This document shows positions 61,314-64,000 of a DNA stretch of 64,000 bases, piece after piece. The DNA is from Cryobacterium sp. PH29-G1 (GTDB lineage Bacteria > Actinomycetota > Actinomycetes > Actinomycetales > Microbacteriaceae). The stretch's first letter is position 1; each line of letters starts with the position of its first letter. Made by a program: the position numbers and the translations under genes. The notes under the pieces are model-generated. The model was not told where the DNA came from. It was given only the letters and a program-made list of their open reading frames with translations, and searched no databases. Where the stretch lies: contig NZ_JASISY010000003.1 of assembly GCF_030063365.1 (NCBI RefSeq), forward strand, positions 310,001 to 374,000, written 5' to 3'.

Positions 61314-62360
61314 TCACTGCGGAAGACCGGCACGCTCACGTATGCGCAGAACATCTGCAACCACCAAGTAGGTCTGGACAACGCACGTGTCGACTTCGTA
61401 GATCGTCACCTCGGCGTGAACGCCCTTGCTTGCGAGGTCATTCAGGGCGGTGAGCCGAGCACCGACATCTTCGACGGCGGCCTGAACGGCGGCACCGTTC
61501 TCGTGCTTGCCAATCGTCTCTATGACAAATTGCAAGAGCCTGTTCATGAACTTGTCATCACCAAGCACCCGATCTTTCCCATCGATGCCGGTCACGGGTG
61601 CAGAACTCGAGGGGTAGAGCTCATCTGCGATCGTCTTCAATACTCGTCGGCAGGACGTCAGCGCATGAGCCCGGTCCTCGTTTCCCCCGGCCTTCAGCCT
61701 TCGATACGCCGCTTGAAACTGGTCCAGAGCCGGTGGCGAGATCATGGTCAGTTGATTGTCGACGTAGGATCGCAGCCTGTCGAACGTCTCGGCCGTCGCT
61801 TCTCCGAACGTGAGCTCGTACTCGGTTTCACTCAGAAACTCCCAAAGGCGGTCCTTGATCCGGGCAAGCGAAGCTTCTAACGGTTGGCGTGATTTGAATA
61901 GTTGCGCACGGAGCTGCGTCTGCTCTGAGACATGCTTGCCGAGATCGTAAGTATGCATTCCCGTGGGTGGCGGAGTAAGTGTTGCTTCCTCCTCCTGCCT
62001 CAACGTTTGCACTAGCTCCTCCGTCTGCTGAACACTCCGATAGTTCGCTTTGTTGCCGGGCAGCATTCTCCGCCTGGTGTAGCTGGCGAACTCCACGTTG
62101 AATATCGCATCGGCCTCTTCACTCGGCAGCGCCTTGAGTAAGCGATTAGCGAGGGACTCGCGCGTTGTTCCCCCTTTGTTCTCGAAGTCGTTCGCAATAT
62201 CCGATAACTCGAGCGACAGCCAGAGGAGCGACGCTACATCGCCGCGCAGCGATGCGATGCGCTGACAGCGCCGCGTCAGCGAGGCGACCGTTTCGTTGGG
62301 GTCCTCGAACCGGTCCATCAACTCTTGGACAAGGGTGGAAGCGCGATCGATGTCAGGCAT
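61314..62360 (-). CDS. AbiTii-like abortive infection protein
   Basis: 348 residues. The N-terminus (STLVQELMDRFEDPNETVASLTRRCQ-type, residues ~7-60, ending RGDVASLLWLSLELS) fits the AbiTii domain found at the N-terminus of predicted anti-phage proteins. A long helical middle follows. The C-terminal ~120 (ENGAAVQAAVEDVGARLTAL; YLVVADVLRIRERAG) look like a four-helix HEPN-type domain. Effector mechanism unknown. It neighbours another Abi-like gene. Confidence 0.6.
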   Translation of the reverse strand: MPDIDRASTLVQELMDRFEDPNETVASLTRRCQRIASLRGDVASLLWLSLELSDIANDFENKGGTTRESLANRLLKALPSEEADAIFNVEFASYTRRRMLPGNKANYRSVQQTEELVQTLRQEEEATLTPPPTGMHTYDLGKHVSEQTQLRAQLFKSRQPLEASLARIKDRLWEFLSETEYELTFGEATAETFDRLRSYVDNQLTMISPPALDQFQAAYRRLKAGGNEDRAHALTSCRRVLKTIADELYPSSSAPVTGIDGKDRVLGDDKFMNRLLQFVIETIGKHENGAAVQAAVEDVGARLTALNDLASKGVHAEVTIYEVDTCVVQTYLVVADVLRIRERAGLPQ

Positions 62361-62466
62361 GTGTGAAGGCTAACGTCCGAGCCGGTCCGAAATAGCGGGA
62401 GTGCGCACTCCACAAACGATCTATAACGGCATGGGGGTAGGGATACTGAGTTGCTAGCCTCGGGTT

Positions 62467-62877
62467 ATGGCTGACTTTCCCCAGTTGCTCCATACCGTGG
62501 TGGACACGCCAGACGTCCGTGGGCTCGCGGAGTTCTATCGCCAATTGCTGGGTTTGCGATATCGCCCGGGAGATGAGGCGTGGACACAAGGCGAGGAGGG
62601 TGCCGACTGGCTAGTGCTGACAGACGAACATGGCCGCCGTCTGCTTGCCTTTCAGTACGTCGAAGTGCTCGAGCGAACGACCTGGCCCGAGCCTGACGTA
62701 CCGATGCAGCTGCACCTCGACTTCACCGTGCCCGACCGGGCAACGCTTGAGAAGCAGCACTCCAGGGCGCTGGCGCTGGGAGCCGAGTTGCTGTTCGACC
62801 GGACTACGGATCCCGACGAGCCTCTGTACGTCTACGCCGACCCAGCTGGGCATCCCTTCTGCATATTCGTACGCTGA
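62467..62877 (+). CDS. VOC/glyoxalase-family protein
   Basis: 136 residues with two beta-alpha-beta-beta-beta units: LLHTVVDTPDVRGLAEFYRQ at the start, MQLHLDFTVPD in the middle, and the closing VYADPAGHPFCIFV. Potential metal ligands His8, His ~80 and a C-terminal acidic residue. Members include dioxygenases, glyoxalases and resistance proteins; the substrate is not predictable. It is oriented against its neighbours. Confidence 0.88.
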   Translation: MADFPQLLHTVVDTPDVRGLAEFYRQLLGLRYRPGDEAWTQGEEGADWLVLTDEHGRRLLAFQYVEVLERTTWPEPDVPMQLHLDFTVPDRATLEKQHSRALALGAELLFDRTTDPDEPLYVYADPAGHPFCIFVR

Positions 62878-62969
62878 CGTCGCGCACGCATCGGTGCCGC
62901 CACGAAACGCTGCCAGAATGCCCCGTCAGACTCCGCTACCTGTGCGGCCTATTCCGTCCGCTTGAGTGT

Positions 62970-63200
62970 CTAGAAACGATCGTTTAGCACCAGGTAGACG
63001 GCGGGCTGCAGCGCCCGCGGTGTGACTTTCAGCGCTATGTGGCGGCATGCTGTGATCGCTAGTTGGCGCATCGATCTGGTCGCCGTCGTTGGCTCAGAGC
63101 GGGTAGTCAGACTCCACTCGATTTGGTCTTGTGCCGCGTACATTCGTACCCCTTCGGTGAAGATGCTCAAAAAGCTTGACTGAGCCTTCCGAAAGCGCAA
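62970..63200 (-). CDS. Doubtful ORF ending in the palindrome
   Basis: 76 codons; the last residues (NDRF) are encoded by palindrome copy C. No recognised domain. It may be a gene remnant. The rest of 62878-63269 shows nothing else. Confidence 0.25.
   Translation of the reverse strand: MRFRKAQSSFLSIFTEGVRMYAAQDQIEWSLTTRSEPTTATRSMRQLAITACRHIALKVTPRALQPAVYLVLNDRF
62974..62985. repeat. AAACGATCGTTT palindrome, copy C
   Basis: Third exact copy. A half-matching site, CACAAACGATC, is at 62411-62421. Confidence 0.65.
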
Positions 63201-63269
63201 CCCTGACCGGTCGTCGACGGATGTCGGTGGCCGGCCATCGGCCCGTCCGGGCCCGGTCTGGGGCTGAGC

Positions 63270-63602
63270 TCAGAGCAGGAGCTCTAACACGATCGTGACC
63301 GGGTCTCCGGCGCCGACCCCCTCGGCCTGACGGATCACCTTCTTCACGAAGAGGATGAACGAACCATCGTCGCTGTTGAAGAAAAGCGATGTCGCCCAGT
63401 GCGATTCGTTGATGGCCGCCGCGATTTTCACCGATCCGAAGCCACCCCGTCGGCCGTTCGTGAGGTGGCGGATGTCCTCGGACTGTTCCGCCGGCACCGT
63501 GACGAAGTACCACGCCCGGTCCGGGTACACCTGCAGCTCTGCGGTGAAGGTGAAGGTCAGGCCGGATTCCGGCCGGGGCGTCGTCCCCATCGGGGTCTCC
63601 AT
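63270..63602 (-). CDS. DUF1905 family protein
   Basis: 110 residues from the ATG at 63602; an ATG at 63590 is an alternative. The pattern LTFTFTAELQVYPDRAWYFVTVP, then GFGSVKIAAAINESHW and SFILFVKKVIRQAEGV followed by AGDPVTIVLEL, is typical of DUF1905, a small beta-barrel of unknown function. The family often pairs with a YdeI/OmpD-like protein, not seen here. Possibly chromosomal flank or cargo. Confidence 0.85.
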   Translation of the reverse strand: METPMGTTPRPESGLTFTFTAELQVYPDRAWYFVTVPAEQSEDIRHLTNGRRGGFGSVKIAAAINESHWATSLFFNSDDGSFILFVKKVIRQAEGVGAGDPVTIVLELLL

Positions 63603-63768
63603 TCTGTGCGGGGCCGGGTCTACACCGGCAGCTCGGTGGTGGGCGCACGGGGCGCCGACGGAATGGTGCCGAGCGGGATGACGAATCCCAACCGGCACGG
63701 ATTCTGGGCGCGACACTCTCGTCGTTGCTTGCAGGAACGAGCGGCGTCTCGGACAAATCGCATGCGGG

Positions 63769-63999
63769 TCAGCTCGGTTCCGGGCAGGCCCCGTCGTGCA
63801 GATGCAGCCGGGCCCCCCAGTCATCGACCGGATGCCATACCCCGGTCGTCTCAGTGGTGCGGTCGATTACCGTGAGGGCGTCCCAGAATGGGCCGCCCTC
63901 GACGACCAGGCACTGCTCGTGATCCACTCTCACGCCGTTTCGCCAGTCACCCAGCAGCACCCGTTCCCCTCCCTCGACCAGAGTCTCGGTATCGGATTT
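63769..63999 (-). CDS. C-terminal part of an unrecognised protein (5' partial)
   Basis: The frame is open to the window edge; 76 residues are visible ending GARLHLHDGACPEPS. It contains an in-frame GTG at 63960, but the frame continues upstream, so the gene probably starts outside the window. No family is recognised. Confidence 0.5.
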   Translation of the reverse strand, partial: KSDTETLVEGGERVLLGDWRNGVRVDHEQCLVVEGGPFWDALTVIDRTTETTGVWHPVDDWGARLHLHDGACPEPS

Positions 64000-64000
64000 A

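Overview
The window is high-GC actinobacterial DNA, most likely Microbacteriaceae (Cryobacterium-like). This rests on GTG/TTG starts, translationally coupled ATGA overlaps, a menaquinone cluster (menF, menG, polyprenyl synthase, FprA-type reductase) and actinobacterial conjugation proteins. The genus is an inference.

1-23.3 kb is chromosomal backbone. It holds a DUF4190-type membrane protein (partial), a two-component system divergent from a secretion/flavin redox operon (two small low-complexity exported proteins, ApbE, ferric-reductase/ferredoxin fusion), menaquinone genes, yajQ, a five-gene ABC export operon (two membrane-fusion proteins, ATPase, MacB-type permease, lipoprotein), tRNA-Tyr, an inositol-monophosphatase family gene, an M23 peptidase, a small alarmone synthetase, a GH13 glucosidase, tRNA-Thr and tRNA-Met.

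23.3-49.7 kb is an integrative and conjugative element (ICE) beside tRNA-Met. From left to right: tyrosine integrase, XRE regulator, excisionase-like protein, a winged-helix initiator whose 3' end carries four regularly spaced iterons followed by a DnaA box (candidate origin), SSB, small unknowns, an oriT-like repeat region, a MOBC-type relaxase, a coupling protein, a DprA-like protein, and a type IV secretion operon (ParA-like ATPase, pilin-like, VirB8-like, VirB6-like, SCO6880-like, VirB4-like, cell-wall hydrolase). A redoxin, unknowns and a KfrA-like coiled-coil protein follow. The most notable signal is a ~150-nt element present three times (26431-26580 +, 32688-32836 -, 41931-42078 +). 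Each copy lies in the same orientation just upstream of a start codon (SSB, DprA-like, unknown 219-aa protein), and its predicted stems are kept by compensatory changes. It looks like an undescribed structured leader shared by an ICE regulon.

43.9-63 kb is cargo. A 4.35-kb Mu/Tn7-like transposon (DDE transposase, AAA ATPase, unusual 584-aa third protein) has clear multi-site ends and sits at the inner edge of a Tn402-type terminal repeat, at the start of the KfrA-like gene. Next come a type III restriction-modification system with a PLD-like protein, a solitary Cas2-like protein, an IS3-family element, an unknown two-gene membrane module, a serine resolvase with Tn402-type repeats, an Imm-5-like protein, HEPN/Abi-like and AbiTii-like genes, a VOC protein, a DUF1905 protein and a partial CDS. 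This resembles a defence island. A 12-bp palindrome, AAACGATCGTTT, recurs between these cargo genes. The right end of the ICE was not found.
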